DNA from: Bacteroidetes bacterium OLB9
GTDB lineage: Bacteria; Bacteroidota; Bacteroidia; Chitinophagales; Saprospiraceae
DNA: 64,000 nucleotides
Direction: 5' to 3'
NCBI GenBank assembly: GCA_001567255.1
Contig: LNBW01000052.1
Span: forward strand, 1 to 64,000
Shown: positions 1-10,384 of the stretch, piece after piece
Layout: every line of letters starts with the position of its first letter
How positions within the stretch are numbered: the stretch's first letter is position 1
The notes under the pieces: model-generated
Told to the model about the DNA's origin: nothing
The model's database searches: none
The model's input: the letters and a program-made list of their open reading frames with translations, nothing else
Position numbers and translations under genes: made by a program

Positions 1-144
1 GTATTTTGATACTATTTTGCTGCCACAGTAAAAGCACTTTTTTTATTCATAACCTTTCAATTACTTCAAATATAATCACAGCAAGGATTACAGAGAATTT
101 TACCAACTATTTTGTCTATTAACCCTAATTATTAAATTTCATAT

Positions 145-531
145 ATGAAGAACTTGATTACAACCGCCCTTTTTGCTTGTATAATAGTATTTGGCCTAAC
201 ATCTTTGAACCGGCCACATGAAACTGTAATGATGGCAAATTCGTGCGACATTAGTGAAATCTATGAAGGTATAGAACTAGATCCAGGAACAAAGGTTGTC
301 ACCAGATTTGAAAATATTGAGGAGGCATCATTGATATTGGTACCTACTAGGCTCGATATAGGGAAATACAGTGTCAAAGTCAATCGTAAAGCCAATAATC
401 TATACCAAATTGACAATAGTGAAATTTACATTCAGACATCCTATTGCTACGATTACGCATATTATAAAGATGCGGTTTTGTTTGTGGATAGTTATTATGG
501 ATTTACTAAGGGAAAATTAGTTTTTAAGTAA
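145..531 (+). CDS. Small secreted protein, unknown function
   Basis: This 128-residue protein begins with a charged N-terminus and a hydrophobic stretch (about residues 4-20) that looks like a Sec signal peptide. The mature part is mostly polar with many Tyr residues. It has only two Cys (in NSCDIS and SYCYDY), which could form a disulfide after export. I recognise no family. It lies tail to tail with purE, whose stop is 4 bases away, so it is its own transcription unit. Periplasmic or surface location is inferred only from the leader. Confidence 0.6.
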   Translation: MKNLITTALFACIIVFGLTSLNRPHETVMMANSCDISEIYEGIELDPGTKVVTRFENIEEASLILVPTRLDIGKYSVKVNRKANNLYQIDNSEIYIQTSYCYDYAYYKDAVLFVDSYYGFTKGKLVFK

Positions 532-535
532 GGCA

Positions 536-1036
536 TTACTTTTTACGTTTCATTTGTTCGGCTTTAGCCTGAACTTCATTACTCAGCATTTCTTTGTAAG
601 ATTCAATCTTTTTAAGGATATTACTATCAGATGAGCCGATGATGGATGCGGCAAGAATTCCTGCATTTTTTGCACCATTGAGTGCAACTGTTGCCACTGG
701 AATACCACCTGGCATTTGCAATATCGACAGTACAGAATCCCATCCATCAATAGAATTTGAAGATTTGACCGGAACCCCTATGACAGGCAACGGAGACAAT
801 GAAGCGACCATGCCTGGTAGATGAGCTGCACCACCAGCACCGGCTATAATGACCTTAACGCCCCGCCGATGTGCATTTTGTGCAAAATCAAACATTCTCT
901 GCGGCGTCCGATGTGCTGAGACAATATCTATTTCATAGCAGATTCCGAAATAATCCAACATATCTGCTGCATGCTGCATCACTGGTAGATCAGAATCAGA
1001 TCCCATAATAATACTGACTAAAGGAGAATCGATCAT
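536..1036 (-). CDS. purE: N5-carboxyaminoimidazole ribonucleotide mutase PurE
   Basis: PurE moves the carboxyl group of N5-CAIR to give CAIR in de novo purine synthesis in the cytoplasm. The N-terminus carries the class I signature MGSDSDLPVM (residues 11-20) and the SAHRTP loop (about 40-45). The glycine-rich GAGGAAHLPGM stretch that forms the active site follows. Length (166 residues) is normal. Its start overlaps the purK stop by 4 bases, so the two are translationally coupled, as expected for a class I PurE that depends on PurK. Confidence 0.96.
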   Translation of the reverse strand: MIDSPLVSIIMGSDSDLPVMQHAADMLDYFGICYEIDIVSAHRTPQRMFDFAQNAHRRGVKVIIAGAGGAAHLPGMVASLSPLPVIGVPVKSSNSIDGWDSVLSILQMPGGIPVATVALNGAKNAGILAASIIGSSDSNILKKIESYKEMLSNEVQAKAEQMKRKK

Positions 1037-2187
1037 GATGATATAACTTTTAATGTATTTTGCACTTGATGGGCTTTTGCTATTGCCTCTTCTAAACTGC
1101 TTCCTGTGATAGTTACATGTCCCATTTTCCTAAATGGCTTCGTTTCCTTCTTACCATAGATGTGCAGATACACCTCACTCATAGCCATAATTTCTCTAAG
1201 GCCTTGATACTCTGCAGCACCATTGTGACCTTCAGCACCGAGTAAATTTACCATTACAGCATACCTCAATTGCTCCGTACTTCCTAGTGGCCAGTCTAAG
1301 AGCGCGCGAAGATGCATTTCATATTGAGAAATAGCACAAGCTTCTATGGTATGATGGCCTGAATTGTGAGGGCGTGGGGCTACCTCATTTATCCATATTT
1401 TTCCGCTTTTATCTAGGAACATCTCAACAGCCAGAAGTCCGACCATTTCTAGTTTTTCAGCAAGTTGTATAGCGAGTTGGGAGGCTTCTATTTGCTTTGC
1501 TGACGGAATAGTAGAAGGACTAAACAAAAATTCCACCAGATTGGCCATCGGATGAAACTGCATCTCCACTACAGGATAAGCAGCCATTTCGCCTGACACG
1601 CTCCTAGCAACAATCACAGCAAATTCTTTGTCCACATCAATTAAATCTTCAACTACACTTGCTCCTTCGAGCAGCGCCACCATATCATCATCGGTTTTAA
1701 CTACATGAACACCGCGACCATCATAACCTTCTGTCCGGAGTTTCTGCACAAATGGCATTTTTAGAGTACCTTGCTCCACATCATTGATGATTTCATCCTT
1801 TGATTTATATAGGACAAAATCTGAAGTGGGAAAGCCTGCACCTTCGTAAAAAATTTTCTGCTTACCTTTATCTGTAATAATTCGTAGTGATGATGGTCGT
1901 GGGTAAACTTCTTTTCCTTCCCGTTCAAGCGCCTCCAATGCTTCAATATTTACTTTTTCGATTTCAATAGTAAGAATATCTGCATTTGATCCAAAAGCCA
2001 TGACATCTTCGTAGGATGTGATGTCTCCCATGGTAAAATTTGGACATACGCTATAGGCCGGAAAGGTATGGTCTTTATCCATTACTGAAAGCATCAGTCC
2101 CAGGCGGCTACCAGCCTGACATAGCATTTTCCCCAGCTGTCCACCTCCTAAAATTCCAATTCTTTTACCAATTGTATCTGTTGCCAC
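1033..2187 (-). CDS. purK: N5-carboxyaminoimidazole ribonucleotide synthase PurK
   Basis: PurK is an ATP-grasp enzyme that carboxylates AIR to N5-CAIR using bicarbonate and ATP, feeding the next gene, purE. The N-terminal nucleotide-binding loop reads GILGGGQLGKMLCQAG (about residues 11-26). The C-terminal ATP-grasp motif WINEVAPRPHNSGHHT, which holds the metal-binding Glu/Asn, is intact. Length (384 residues) is typical. It is the first gene of a two-gene operon, with an exact TAnnTTTG box about 20 bases upstream of the start. Confidence 0.96.
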   Translation of the reverse strand: MATDTIGKRIGILGGGQLGKMLCQAGSRLGLMLSVMDKDHTFPAYSVCPNFTMGDITSYEDVMAFGSNADILTIEIEKVNIEALEALEREGKEVYPRPSSLRIITDKGKQKIFYEGAGFPTSDFVLYKSKDEIINDVEQGTLKMPFVQKLRTEGYDGRGVHVVKTDDDMVALLEGASVVEDLIDVDKEFAVIVARSVSGEMAAYPVVEMQFHPMANLVEFLFSPSTIPSAKQIEASQLAIQLAEKLEMVGLLAVEMFLDKSGKIWINEVAPRPHNSGHHTIEACAISQYEMHLRALLDWPLGSTEQLRYAVMVNLLGAEGHNGAAEYQGLREIMAMSEVYLHIYGKKETKPFRKMGHVTITGSSLEEAIAKAHQVQNTLKVISS

Positions 2188-2207
2188 TACCCTTTGATTT
2201 TAAAATG

Positions 2208-2215
2208 CAAAAGTA
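2208..2215 (-). promoter_or_regulatory. Bacteroidota -7 box for purKE
   Basis: The minus strand reads TACTTTTG, an exact match to the Bacteroidota TAnnTTTG box, just upstream of purK. I see no TTG at the usual 18-21 base distance, so support is from the -7 element and position only. Confidence 0.5.
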
Positions 2216-2310
2216 AGCATTTTTTACCCAAAAATTTAAACGCTAGACTTTCATATAGTGCAAAATGCATCCATTCACACCTAACTTAGAAAATACTTCA
2301 GCTATTCTTA

Positions 2311-3747
2311 TTACACCAGCGACTGGTAAATTTCCTTATATCTTGCAGCCGAAACGTCCCATGAAAAATCAAGTGCCATAGCCCGCTTTACGCATTCGTT
2401 TTTATATCCTGAATGCCTATATAAGTCATAAGCTCTCCAGATTGCATGGATCATCTGATCAAAATTCATATAATCAAAACGAATTCCTACACCATTAGGC
2501 TCTCCGATATCTCGCACGCTATCTCTCAATCCACCCGTAGAGCGAACGATAGGCAATGTTCCATAGCGCATAGCAAACATCTGATTAAGTCCACACGGCT
2601 CCACTCGTGATGGCATCAATAAAAAGTCAGCACCAGCATAAACTTTATGCGCAACTGCCTCATTGTAGGCAATCATACAAGCTACATTTTGCGGATGGCG
2701 ATATGCTACAGATTGTATCGCCTTCTCTACACTTTTATCGCCGGTTCCTAAAACCACAAAATTAGCATTCTTATGATGCGAAAGCCATGTATCAATCAGT
2801 CCTGCAATAAATTCTGCGCCTTTCTCCAGTACCAGTCTGCCTATAAAACCAAAAGTAGGCAACGCCGGATTTAGGCCTGTCAACCGGCATAGTGCTTTTT
2901 TATTTTCACTCTTGAAGCGGATAGGATCATTTTTGAGATGATAATCAATCATCGGGTCCGTCTTAGGATCCCACACTTCATTATCAATACCATTGAGAAT
3001 GCCCACACATTTACTAGCCTCAGATTGAAAGAGATTTTCTAATCCTGCAGAATCGTACTTCAGTTCTTGCATATAACTAGGCGAAACCGTTGTCACTCGA
3101 TAGGCACAACGAACCGCAGATGATAGAGGATTGATCGTACTTTGCCAGTCTAAAAGACCGCTTTTCCAGCTGTCATAATGTGGTAATAAATATTGTCTAG
3201 TCCAGCTAAAAGCACCCTGGTATCTTCCATTATGAATGGTAAATACAGTAGGCAGCCGACTCAATGACTGAAATTCATAAGCGTATTTCATCATAAATGG
3301 AATCAATCCGGTGTGATGGTCATGGCAATGCACTATATCCACCCCAGCTTTACTATCTCTAAGCCAAGTCAATAAGGCTCTTTGAAAGGAAATATTTCTC
3401 TCTAGTTCGTCTCCAAAATAATAACCATCCTTGCCTGCATACACGCCATATCTATCGTATTTCGATGGAATATGAATAGTATAAAATGGAAAACCCAGTG
3501 GATCATCAATAAAATATCTGACTTCAAAATACAGATGTTCCTGTCCCAGATGAAAATGTCCACGGTGTATGATCCTATATAATTTTCCTTCAAACCATGG
3601 CATCTGATAAGCTGGTATCACTACATGTGTATTAACACCAATCTTTTTGAGGTACTTGGGCAGTGATCCTACAACATCTGCGAGGCCTCCGACTTTAGCC
3701 ACCGGAAAACATTCTGCACTGGCATATAAAATATTCATATCTTGCAT
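2311..3747 (-). CDS. glgA: Glycogen synthase GlgA
   Basis: A GT5 family glycosyltransferase that extends alpha-1,4-glucan from ADP- or UDP-glucose. The substrate-binding KVGGLADVVG motif is at residues 18-27. The C-terminal GT-B half has the loop SRVEPCGLNQMFAMRYGT and the STGGL turn. Length (478) fits bacterial GlgA. The in-frame Met at codon 4 gives the more usual N-terminus MNILYASAE and may be the true start. No other glycogen gene is adjacent, so it appears to be transcribed alone. Confidence 0.93.
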   Translation of the reverse strand: MQDMNILYASAECFPVAKVGGLADVVGSLPKYLKKIGVNTHVVIPAYQMPWFEGKLYRIIHRGHFHLGQEHLYFEVRYFIDDPLGFPFYTIHIPSKYDRYGVYAGKDGYYFGDELERNISFQRALLTWLRDSKAGVDIVHCHDHHTGLIPFMMKYAYEFQSLSRLPTVFTIHNGRYQGAFSWTRQYLLPHYDSWKSGLLDWQSTINPLSSAVRCAYRVTTVSPSYMQELKYDSAGLENLFQSEASKCVGILNGIDNEVWDPKTDPMIDYHLKNDPIRFKSENKKALCRLTGLNPALPTFGFIGRLVLEKGAEFIAGLIDTWLSHHKNANFVVLGTGDKSVEKAIQSVAYRHPQNVACMIAYNEAVAHKVYAGADFLLMPSRVEPCGLNQMFAMRYGTLPIVRSTGGLRDSVRDIGEPNGVGIRFDYMNFDQMIHAIWRAYDLYRHSGYKNECVKRAMALDFSWDVSAARYKEIYQSLV

Positions 3748-3846
3748 TTCAGTTTATGAAGCCAAGATAGTGTGATTTTTCAATATTCCAAAAAAGTATT
3801 TACTATTTTAGATTGTAATTTTATTTCATAATACAAATCTTATTCA

Positions 3847-4053
3847 TCATCGAGTAATCACATAATAAATTACATAAAACCACCCGAAAATTCCATGAAT
3901 AATAGCCCATAGTACTGATTTATTTCTTGACCACGAAGCTACAATTGCAATTATAGTACCAATACCAATACCTCCTACACTCACTGTAGTACTAGCAGAA
4001 GACAATAATATCGGCATAAGTGCACTCAAAAATAGACTAAAAAACATCAACAT
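3847..4053 (-). CDS. Small membrane protein, unknown
   Basis: A 68-residue protein with two or three hydrophobic helices: one at the N-terminus (residues 2-20), a Gly/Ile-rich one in the middle (27-40) and a Trp/Tyr-rich one at the end, separated by a short SWSRNKS linker. Such composition is typical of real small inner-membrane proteins rather than a shadow ORF, and nothing larger overlaps it. I do not recognise a family. It sits between glgA and corA on the same strand with gaps of about 80-100 bases. Confidence 0.5.
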   Translation of the reverse strand: MLMFFSLFLSALMPILLSSASTTVSVGGIGIGTIIAIVASWSRNKSVLWAIIHGIFGWFYVIYYVITR

Positions 4054-4132
4054 TTTACAAAGTATTTACTGTTTTAGAACATAAAAATAAGATTAAAAGT
4101 TCTACACCACATGACCACTAAAATAATACATC

Positions 4133-5086
4133 CTACTTGATATCGTCTTTATTCGAAAAATAATAAACAACACCTAGTCCTAATATGAATGAAATGATGA
4201 TAATGAAGGGAAATGCATACTTCATGTTTGTGAATGGCATATTGTCCAGGTTCATGCCATAGAATGAAGCTACCATGGAGGGAACGAGTAAGATTATCGT
4301 CACTATCGTCAAACGATGGATGATCACATTCAGGTTATTAGAAATAATAGATGCGTATGCTTCCATAGTACCGTTAAGGATGTTGGTATATACATTAGAC
4401 ATCTCAAGTGCCTGCGAATTATCAATAATGATATCTTCAAACAAATCAGCATATGGATCTTCATTGCCGATTTTCAATAAATCTATTCGCTTTATTTTCA
4501 TTTTTAGCAGTTCATTGGTGCTGAGTGAACTCACAAAATAAACCAATGATTTTTCTATCCTCAACAACTGTTGCAGTTCTGAGCTCCTGCTTGAATGGTA
4601 CAATTCCTGCTCTATGAGATTACGGCGTAGATTGAGTTTCTTCAGAAATTCTAGAAATCGATACACATTTTGCTCAAAAATCTGTAGAACAAACAGTCTT
4701 CTATCCGCAGGATTGAAGTTTTTTACTCTATTTTCCAAGAATTTTTCTAGGGTTGGATTTTCATCTGAAGAGATCGTAATCAGGTGTGTAGGCGTTAGGA
4801 TGATACCAATCGGTATTGTGATATATATCGCTTCACTATCTTTACCTTCATCATTGAGTACCGGACTATTGATCAATATAAATGTTGCTTCATCTTCTCG
4901 TTCATACCGTGGTCTTTCGTCCACGTCGAGCGAATCAGTGAGAAAGTCAAGTGGTATGCCTAGCTCTTTAGACATTCTGTCCAGTTCTCCATGTTCAAAT
5001 GGAGGATAAAGATTGACCCACGGCACCTGATGCAGTGCATCCTGCTCCTTAATCATTCCATCGACTTTTGCTAAATAGCTTACCAT
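4133..5086 (-). CDS. corA: CorA-family magnesium/divalent cation channel
   Basis: CorA proteins form pentameric Mg2+ (or Co2+) channels in the inner membrane. The long cytoplasmic N-terminal domain (about 250 residues) is followed by two C-terminal transmembrane helices. The diagnostic selectivity motif YGMN ends the first helix (about residue 275), followed by LDNMPF and a final helix with a basic tail. Length (317) is normal. The gene stands alone, with about 250 bases separating it from the divergent AsmA-like gene. Confidence 0.93.
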   Translation of the reverse strand: MVSYLAKVDGMIKEQDALHQVPWVNLYPPFEHGELDRMSKELGIPLDFLTDSLDVDERPRYEREDEATFILINSPVLNDEGKDSEAIYITIPIGIILTPTHLITISSDENPTLEKFLENRVKNFNPADRRLFVLQIFEQNVYRFLEFLKKLNLRRNLIEQELYHSSRSSELQQLLRIEKSLVYFVSSLSTNELLKMKIKRIDLLKIGNEDPYADLFEDIIIDNSQALEMSNVYTNILNGTMEAYASIISNNLNVIIHRLTIVTIILLVPSMVASFYGMNLDNMPFTNMKYAFPFIIIISFILGLGVVYYFSNKDDIK

Positions 5087-5265
5087 CTTTACTTCCTGTT
5101 TTTGAGCGATACCTTAAACTGCACCGCTAATCAACACTTCAATTTCTAATCTCTAAGCCTGCAAATATACAATCTTGTCAAAAAATAATCGTAAAAAATG
5201 AATATTCAATTTCAAATGAAAGCTTAAGGAAAATAAACTATATTTATAAAATTATCTTTTTATCA

Positions 5266-5273
5266 TAATTTTG
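5266..5273 (+). promoter_or_regulatory. Putative -7 box for the AsmA-like gene
   Basis: The sequence TAATTTTG matches TAnnTTTG and lies about 62 bases before the start codon, inside the divergent corA/AsmA intergenic region. No clear -33 TTG is seen. Confidence 0.4.
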
Positions 5274-5334
5274 TGCACTATATTTATTGATTCATTCGTC
5301 TTACGTAATATATATTAGTTATTAATATCCAAAC

Positions 5335-8300
5335 ATGAAGCGATTAAAAACCATCTTAAAATACTTGCTATTTGCCATCATTGGTTTAGTTCTGGCATTA
5401 GCAGTCATGCCTTTTGTGTTCAAGGATAAAATCGTCCAATTTATCAAAGAAGACATCAACCAATCAATTAAGGCTACGATGACATTCAGCGATATTGATT
5501 TATCCATTTTCAAATCATTTCCTAGTCTTAGGATTAGTATTGACAGCCTGTCGCTAATCGGACAAGACGAGTTTCAAGATATCACCTTATACAAAGCTGC
5601 TAAAACCTCGGTAGATGTAAATCTTTCTTCTCTCTTCGGCGACCAAATTGTGCCTGAGATCAATGCCATCCTCCTTGACAAACCAGAAATAAATATTATC
5701 ATCTTAGATAGTCTGACAGCCAATTACAATATTTCTAGAGATACTGTTCAGGACGATACTGTCCAAAAATACCATTTTTCGCTTAAAAAATATGCCATCA
5801 AAGATGGAAAAATCACTTATCAGGACAATACCATGCCAATGTTTGTGGTTCTAGACCATTTTGACCATAAAGGTTCAGGCGACTTCACTCAAGATATATT
5901 CGATCTCAAGACCACAAGTAAGATTGGAAAGCTCTTTGTGAAGTATGATGGTACTACCTATATGAATCATTTCTCAGTGGACATGGATGCAGACATTCAT
6001 ATAGACTGGCCTAACAGCAAATACACCTTAAAGGATAACACGCTTAGGATCAATGATCTGGATTTAAAAGGCGATGGATTTTTACAATTAAAGGATGATG
6101 ATATAATTACCGATGTAGTATTTGAAACAGCATCCGAAGATTTCAAATCACTTCTTTCCATTTTACCTAATGCGTACACAGAAGATTTTGAAAATGTTAA
6201 ATCAAGTGGGAAAGCATCATTTAAAGGCAAAATAAATGGAACCTACAATAGTACAAAACAACTATTGCCGGTATTTGATATTTCGGTCAAAGTGGACAAT
6301 GGTTATTTTAAGTATCCGCAACTACCACAAGATGTAAAGGATTTATTTGCTGATATTCAGATTAAAACCACAAGGCCTGATTACAAGGATCTTACGATCA
6401 ATATTCCTGCGTTTCGAATGAAACTTGGCAATGACCAAATTTCCGGAAAGCTAATCGCTAATAATCTCACAGGTGATCAACGACTAGAAGGTAATATCAA
6501 AGGTGTGCTCAATCTCAAAAATCTAGCAACAGCCTTCCCAATTAAAGATCTGGTACAATTATCCGGAATTTTAAATGCTGATCTCAGTTTCAAGGCTAGG
6601 ATGAGTGATGTCAATGCTGAACATTATAATGCCATTCATTTTGATGGAAGCGCTTCTGCCTCTAATGTTGTATATCAATCAAAAGATATGCCGATAGTCA
6701 AAATTGACAATGCCGTAGCTAAAGCATCACCTAAAGTCTTTACTTTCACTTCCAATAATATGCAACTTGGTCAAAGTGACCTAAAGATCGATGCTGCAGT
6801 AGTCAATCCTCTTGCGATGCTATCCACTGAAAAGCAGATGCAGATTGACATTAAAGGTAGATCTACATATTTTGATATGGATGAATGGTCAGCGCCATCC
6901 ACACCCACAACAAATGAAAATACAGAAACCGCTCCCGTCAGTAATAATGAAGAATTTATCCATAAATCGAATATGAAGCTTGATCTAAAAGCAGACAAAG
7001 TTAAACTCAATGGCTACACGCTTCAAAATTTTAATCTTGCTGGTGATCTCGCTACCAATGCCATGCATATTCAGGAGTTTTCAACAACGGTTGATGGAAA
7101 TGATATCGCATTGACAGGTAATATTTACAATGCATATGATTACTTTTTTAACAATGGTATGCTGGAAGGTAAATTACAACTGACTTCCAAAAAGATGGAT
7201 CTTAACAAGTTTATGACCACTACAGCATCCACCTCCGAAGCCCCGATGAGCGTCATACCTGTGCCGGATAAAGTGCGTTTACTGATGTCAGCTCATATTG
7301 ATGATCTCACTTATACCAATATTCGGCTTAAAAATTTTTCAGGTGATTTAAGTGTTGAAAATCGAGAAGTAGCTATGACAAATTTAAAAAGCAACTTCAA
7401 CGGTGGTAGCATTGGCATGGAAGGTCTGTATAGTACAGCAGACATGAAAAACCCTGATTTTGCTTTCAAACTCAATCTAAGTAAGATCAAATTTGTCGAT
7501 GCATTCAATACCTTTGAAACCTTTAAAAAAGCAGCTCCGATAGCAGAATTTATGAACGGTATATTCAACACTACGCTGGTTATGAAGGGCAAATTAGGTA
7601 GTGAAATGATGCCTATTTGGACTTCAATGGATGCTTCTGGATTTTTGGAAACGTTGCATGGAACGCTTAATGGTTTCGGCCCCTTGAATCAGTTATGGGA
7701 CAAACTAGGGATTAGTAGTCCGAAAGTGATGGACCTTACTAATACCAAAAATTGGTTTGAAATTGTGCAGGGATATGTAGATATCAAAGAATTTACCAAA
7801 AATATCGGTGATGTAAAGCTGACAATGGCTGGAAAACATGGATTGGATATGGGCATGGACTACAATATTGATCTCGTAATTCCGCGTGAATTGCTTAAAA
7901 AGAATGCCATCACAGGAACGGTTGAATCAGGATTGAGTTTACTGGAAAAGGAAGCTTCAAAGCTAGGTTTGAATCTACAACAAGGTCCAAATATATTTGT
8001 CAACGTTAAGATGACAGGAACAATGAAACAGCCCAACTTTAAAATCACTCCGAAGGGTTCCGGAGGTAGTTCATTGCAGGACGAAATAGGTCAAAAAGCT
8101 GAAGACACCTTTAATTCAATCAAAGACTCCATAGCTAAAGAAGCCAAAAAACACGAAGAAAAATTGAAGGACACGCTCACAAAACGAGCTAATGAAGAAC
8201 TGGATAAGTTGAAGCAAAAAGCGGAAGAAAAAAGCAAAAAAGTAGTGGATAGTCTCAAGTCCAAAGCAGAAAAGGAAGTTATTTCCAAAATCGACTCATT

Positions 8301-8424
8301 GACAAAAGGTATCATACCTGACTCTTTGAAGCAAAAGATTGAAGAAAAAGCTGGAAGCGAACTTGACAAAATCAAAAATAAGTTGGACGAGTTTAACCCA
8401 TTTAAAAAGAAAAAAAAGAATTAA
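5335..8424 (+). CDS. AsmA-like envelope protein
   Basis: A 1029-residue protein with an N-terminal transmembrane anchor (about residues 8-28) and the AsmA-type start of a short helix followed by repeated beta-strand-rich segments. AsmA/YhdP/TamB-like proteins form hydrophobic grooves across the periplasm that carry lipids toward the outer membrane; that role is inferred from family. Segments such as MKLGNDQISGKL and the repeated GxxxLxxL pattern fit this fold. The last 100 residues are an unusual Lys/Glu-rich coiled-coil tail ending in KKKKKN. The frame stays open through an A8 run at the 3' end, which matters for judging the frameshifts elsewhere. Confidence 0.8.
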   Translation: MKRLKTILKYLLFAIIGLVLALAVMPFVFKDKIVQFIKEDINQSIKATMTFSDIDLSIFKSFPSLRISIDSLSLIGQDEFQDITLYKAAKTSVDVNLSSLFGDQIVPEINAILLDKPEINIIILDSLTANYNISRDTVQDDTVQKYHFSLKKYAIKDGKITYQDNTMPMFVVLDHFDHKGSGDFTQDIFDLKTTSKIGKLFVKYDGTTYMNHFSVDMDADIHIDWPNSKYTLKDNTLRINDLDLKGDGFLQLKDDDIITDVVFETASEDFKSLLSILPNAYTEDFENVKSSGKASFKGKINGTYNSTKQLLPVFDISVKVDNGYFKYPQLPQDVKDLFADIQIKTTRPDYKDLTINIPAFRMKLGNDQISGKLIANNLTGDQRLEGNIKGVLNLKNLATAFPIKDLVQLSGILNADLSFKARMSDVNAEHYNAIHFDGSASASNVVYQSKDMPIVKIDNAVAKASPKVFTFTSNNMQLGQSDLKIDAAVVNPLAMLSTEKQMQIDIKGRSTYFDMDEWSAPSTPTTNENTETAPVSNNEEFIHKSNMKLDLKADKVKLNGYTLQNFNLAGDLATNAMHIQEFSTTVDGNDIALTGNIYNAYDYFFNNGMLEGKLQLTSKKMDLNKFMTTTASTSEAPMSVIPVPDKVRLLMSAHIDDLTYTNIRLKNFSGDLSVENREVAMTNLKSNFNGGSIGMEGLYSTADMKNPDFAFKLNLSKIKFVDAFNTFETFKKAAPIAEFMNGIFNTTLVMKGKLGSEMMPIWTSMDASGFLETLHGTLNGFGPLNQLWDKLGISSPKVMDLTNTKNWFEIVQGYVDIKEFTKNIGDVKLTMAGKHGLDMGMDYNIDLVIPRELLKKNAITGTVESGLSLLEKEASKLGLNLQQGPNIFVNVKMTGTMKQPNFKITPKGSGGSSLQDEIGQKAEDTFNSIKDSIAKEAKKHEEKLKDTLTKRANEELDKLKQKAEEKSKKVVDSLKSKAEKEVISKIDSLTKGIIPDSLKQKIEEKAGSELDKIKNKLDEFNPFKKKKKN

Positions 8425-8581
8425 TTATTTGCTTACTAATCGCTGTTGAATAAAAAAAACGAAAGTACCTCAACCATTGAGTCGTAAAATTGGTTGTTAA
8501 TAGGTTATTCTGCTTCGAAGCCAACAACTTGATGTTATAGAAGTATTAATAATTCATATTTGAATTTAAAGACAAGTAATA

Positions 8582-10360
8582 TTGGAACACTTATCTACAC
8601 TCAATAGGTATTTTATAAAATATAAGTGGCACTTAATATTGGGAATCCTTTTTGTCACAGGTTCCAACTACTTTTCTATCCTCATTCCACAAAAAATTAG
8701 AGAAGCATTAGACCTAGTCCATGATAAAGTCATGACCTTAAAAGATGTGCCAGCAGGCAATCCATCAGAAATGTATGACGAACTCGGAGGTGTTTTGCTT
8801 CAATTTGCACTAATAGTCATTTTCTTTGCCATCGTCAAGGGTATCATGATGTTTTTCATGCGACAGACCATAATCGTCATGTCGAGATATATAGAATACG
8901 ACATGCGCAAAGAAATATTCGAGCACATCGAAACACTGGATCAGACTTTTTTACGGATGAATAAGACGGGAGATATTATGGCCAGAATTTCAGAAGATGT
9001 ATCTAAAGTTAGAGAATACTTAGGACCAGGTCTTTTGTATGGAATCAACCTTGTTTCATTGTTTGCAATGACGATTTATGCGATGCTTCAAGTCAATGCG
9101 ACCCTGACTTTCTGGGCGTTGCTGCCATTACCAGTTTTATCTATTTCCATCTATTATGTCAGCAAACTCATCAACCAGAAGAGCCTACGCATTAAGCAAC
9201 AGCTTTCAACCATTAATAGTACTGCGCAAGAAACTTATTCCGGCATTCGAGTGGTCAAATCATATGTTAAAGAAAATCAGTTTGTCGATTTCTTCAGTGA
9301 CCAAAATGAAGAATTTAAAAATAGATCATTAGATTTAGCAAAAACAGAGGCTTATTTTAGACCATTAATGGCCCTGTTGATATCAATGAGCACCTTGCTT
9401 GTAGTGCTTGTCGGTGGTTTTCAATACTACCAAGGCAACATCACAGCTGGAAATATTGCAGAGTTTATACTGTATGTCAATATGTTGACCTGGCCTGTTA
9501 CGTCCATAGGATGGATAGCATCCATTGTTCAAGAAGCAGAGTCATCCCAATCACGTATCAATCACTTACTGTTGCAAAAGCCTGCCATCATTAACACCAA
9601 TGAAGACGAATACAACCTTAAAGGTGATATAGAATTCACGAATGTGACATTCACCTACCCTAATACAGGTGTCAAAGCATTAGACAATATAAGCTTCAGG
9701 ATTAACCCAGGAGAGCGTATTGCTATTATGGGCAAAACAGCCTCCGGCAAATCCACTATTGCTGAACTCCTAACCCGAATGTTTGATGTACAGCAAGGAA
9801 GTCTCCGTATTGATGGTAGAGATATCAAAGACCACAATCTTAAGGTCATAAGGCAGAAAATAGGTTATGTACCGCAAGATGTATTCTTGTTTTCAGATAC
9901 CATATCTGCTAATATTTCTTTTGGAGCCGACACCGATGATGTTGAAACTATAAAAAACTATGCGCAATATGCTGCGGTTAAAAAAGATATAGAACAATTG
10001 CCTCATCAGTTCGAAACTATTGTTGGTGAGAGAGGTGTAACTCTATCGGGAGGACAAAAACAACGAGTATCCATTGCTCGTGCACTGATTAAGCAACCCG
10101 ACATCCTAATTTTAGATGATGCACTATCAGCTGTAGATACTACTACTGAGCAGCAAATTGTTAGCTACCTTGATGAATCACTCAAGGACAAAACAGCGAT
10201 CATCATCACACATAGAGCTAATAATAACCTTAACTTTGACCGGATTATAGTAATGGAAGATGGCAAAATCTCAGAAGAAGGCACTCATGATGAATTGATT
10301 CATAACAATGGGTTTTATGCGCATGTCTATAGACAACAACAGGTTCAGCAAATAGCGTAA
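8582..10360 (+). CDS. ABC exporter half-transporter (MdlA-like), permease-ATPase
   Basis: A 592-residue type IV ABC exporter: about six N-terminal transmembrane helices (residues 15-320) fused to a nucleotide-binding domain. Walker A is GKTASGKS (about 384-391), the signature is LSGGQ (about 490) and Walker B is LILDDALSAVD. The residue after the Walker B Asp is Asp, not the catalytic Glu. This substitution is typical of the degenerate subunit of heterodimeric exporters such as MdlA or TM287. No partner gene is adjacent. The start is TTG. Substrate unknown; drug or lipid export is a family guess. Confidence 0.9.
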   Translation: MEHLSTLNRYFIKYKWHLILGILFVTGSNYFSILIPQKIREALDLVHDKVMTLKDVPAGNPSEMYDELGGVLLQFALIVIFFAIVKGIMMFFMRQTIIVMSRYIEYDMRKEIFEHIETLDQTFLRMNKTGDIMARISEDVSKVREYLGPGLLYGINLVSLFAMTIYAMLQVNATLTFWALLPLPVLSISIYYVSKLINQKSLRIKQQLSTINSTAQETYSGIRVVKSYVKENQFVDFFSDQNEEFKNRSLDLAKTEAYFRPLMALLISMSTLLVVLVGGFQYYQGNITAGNIAEFILYVNMLTWPVTSIGWIASIVQEAESSQSRINHLLLQKPAIINTNEDEYNLKGDIEFTNVTFTYPNTGVKALDNISFRINPGERIAIMGKTASGKSTIAELLTRMFDVQQGSLRIDGRDIKDHNLKVIRQKIGYVPQDVFLFSDTISANISFGADTDDVETIKNYAQYAAVKKDIEQLPHQFETIVGERGVTLSGGQKQRVSIARALIKQPDILILDDALSAVDTTTEQQIVSYLDESLKDKTAIIITHRANNNLNFDRIIVMEDGKISEEGTHDELIHNNGFYAHVYRQQQVQQIA

Positions 10361-10384
10361 ATAAAATAAAGTTTTATAATTGTT

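Noticed and set aside
4614..5009. 131-codon + strand ORF inside corA
   Set aside because: Exactly antisense to corA, Ser/Arg-rich, no start signal; a shadow frame.
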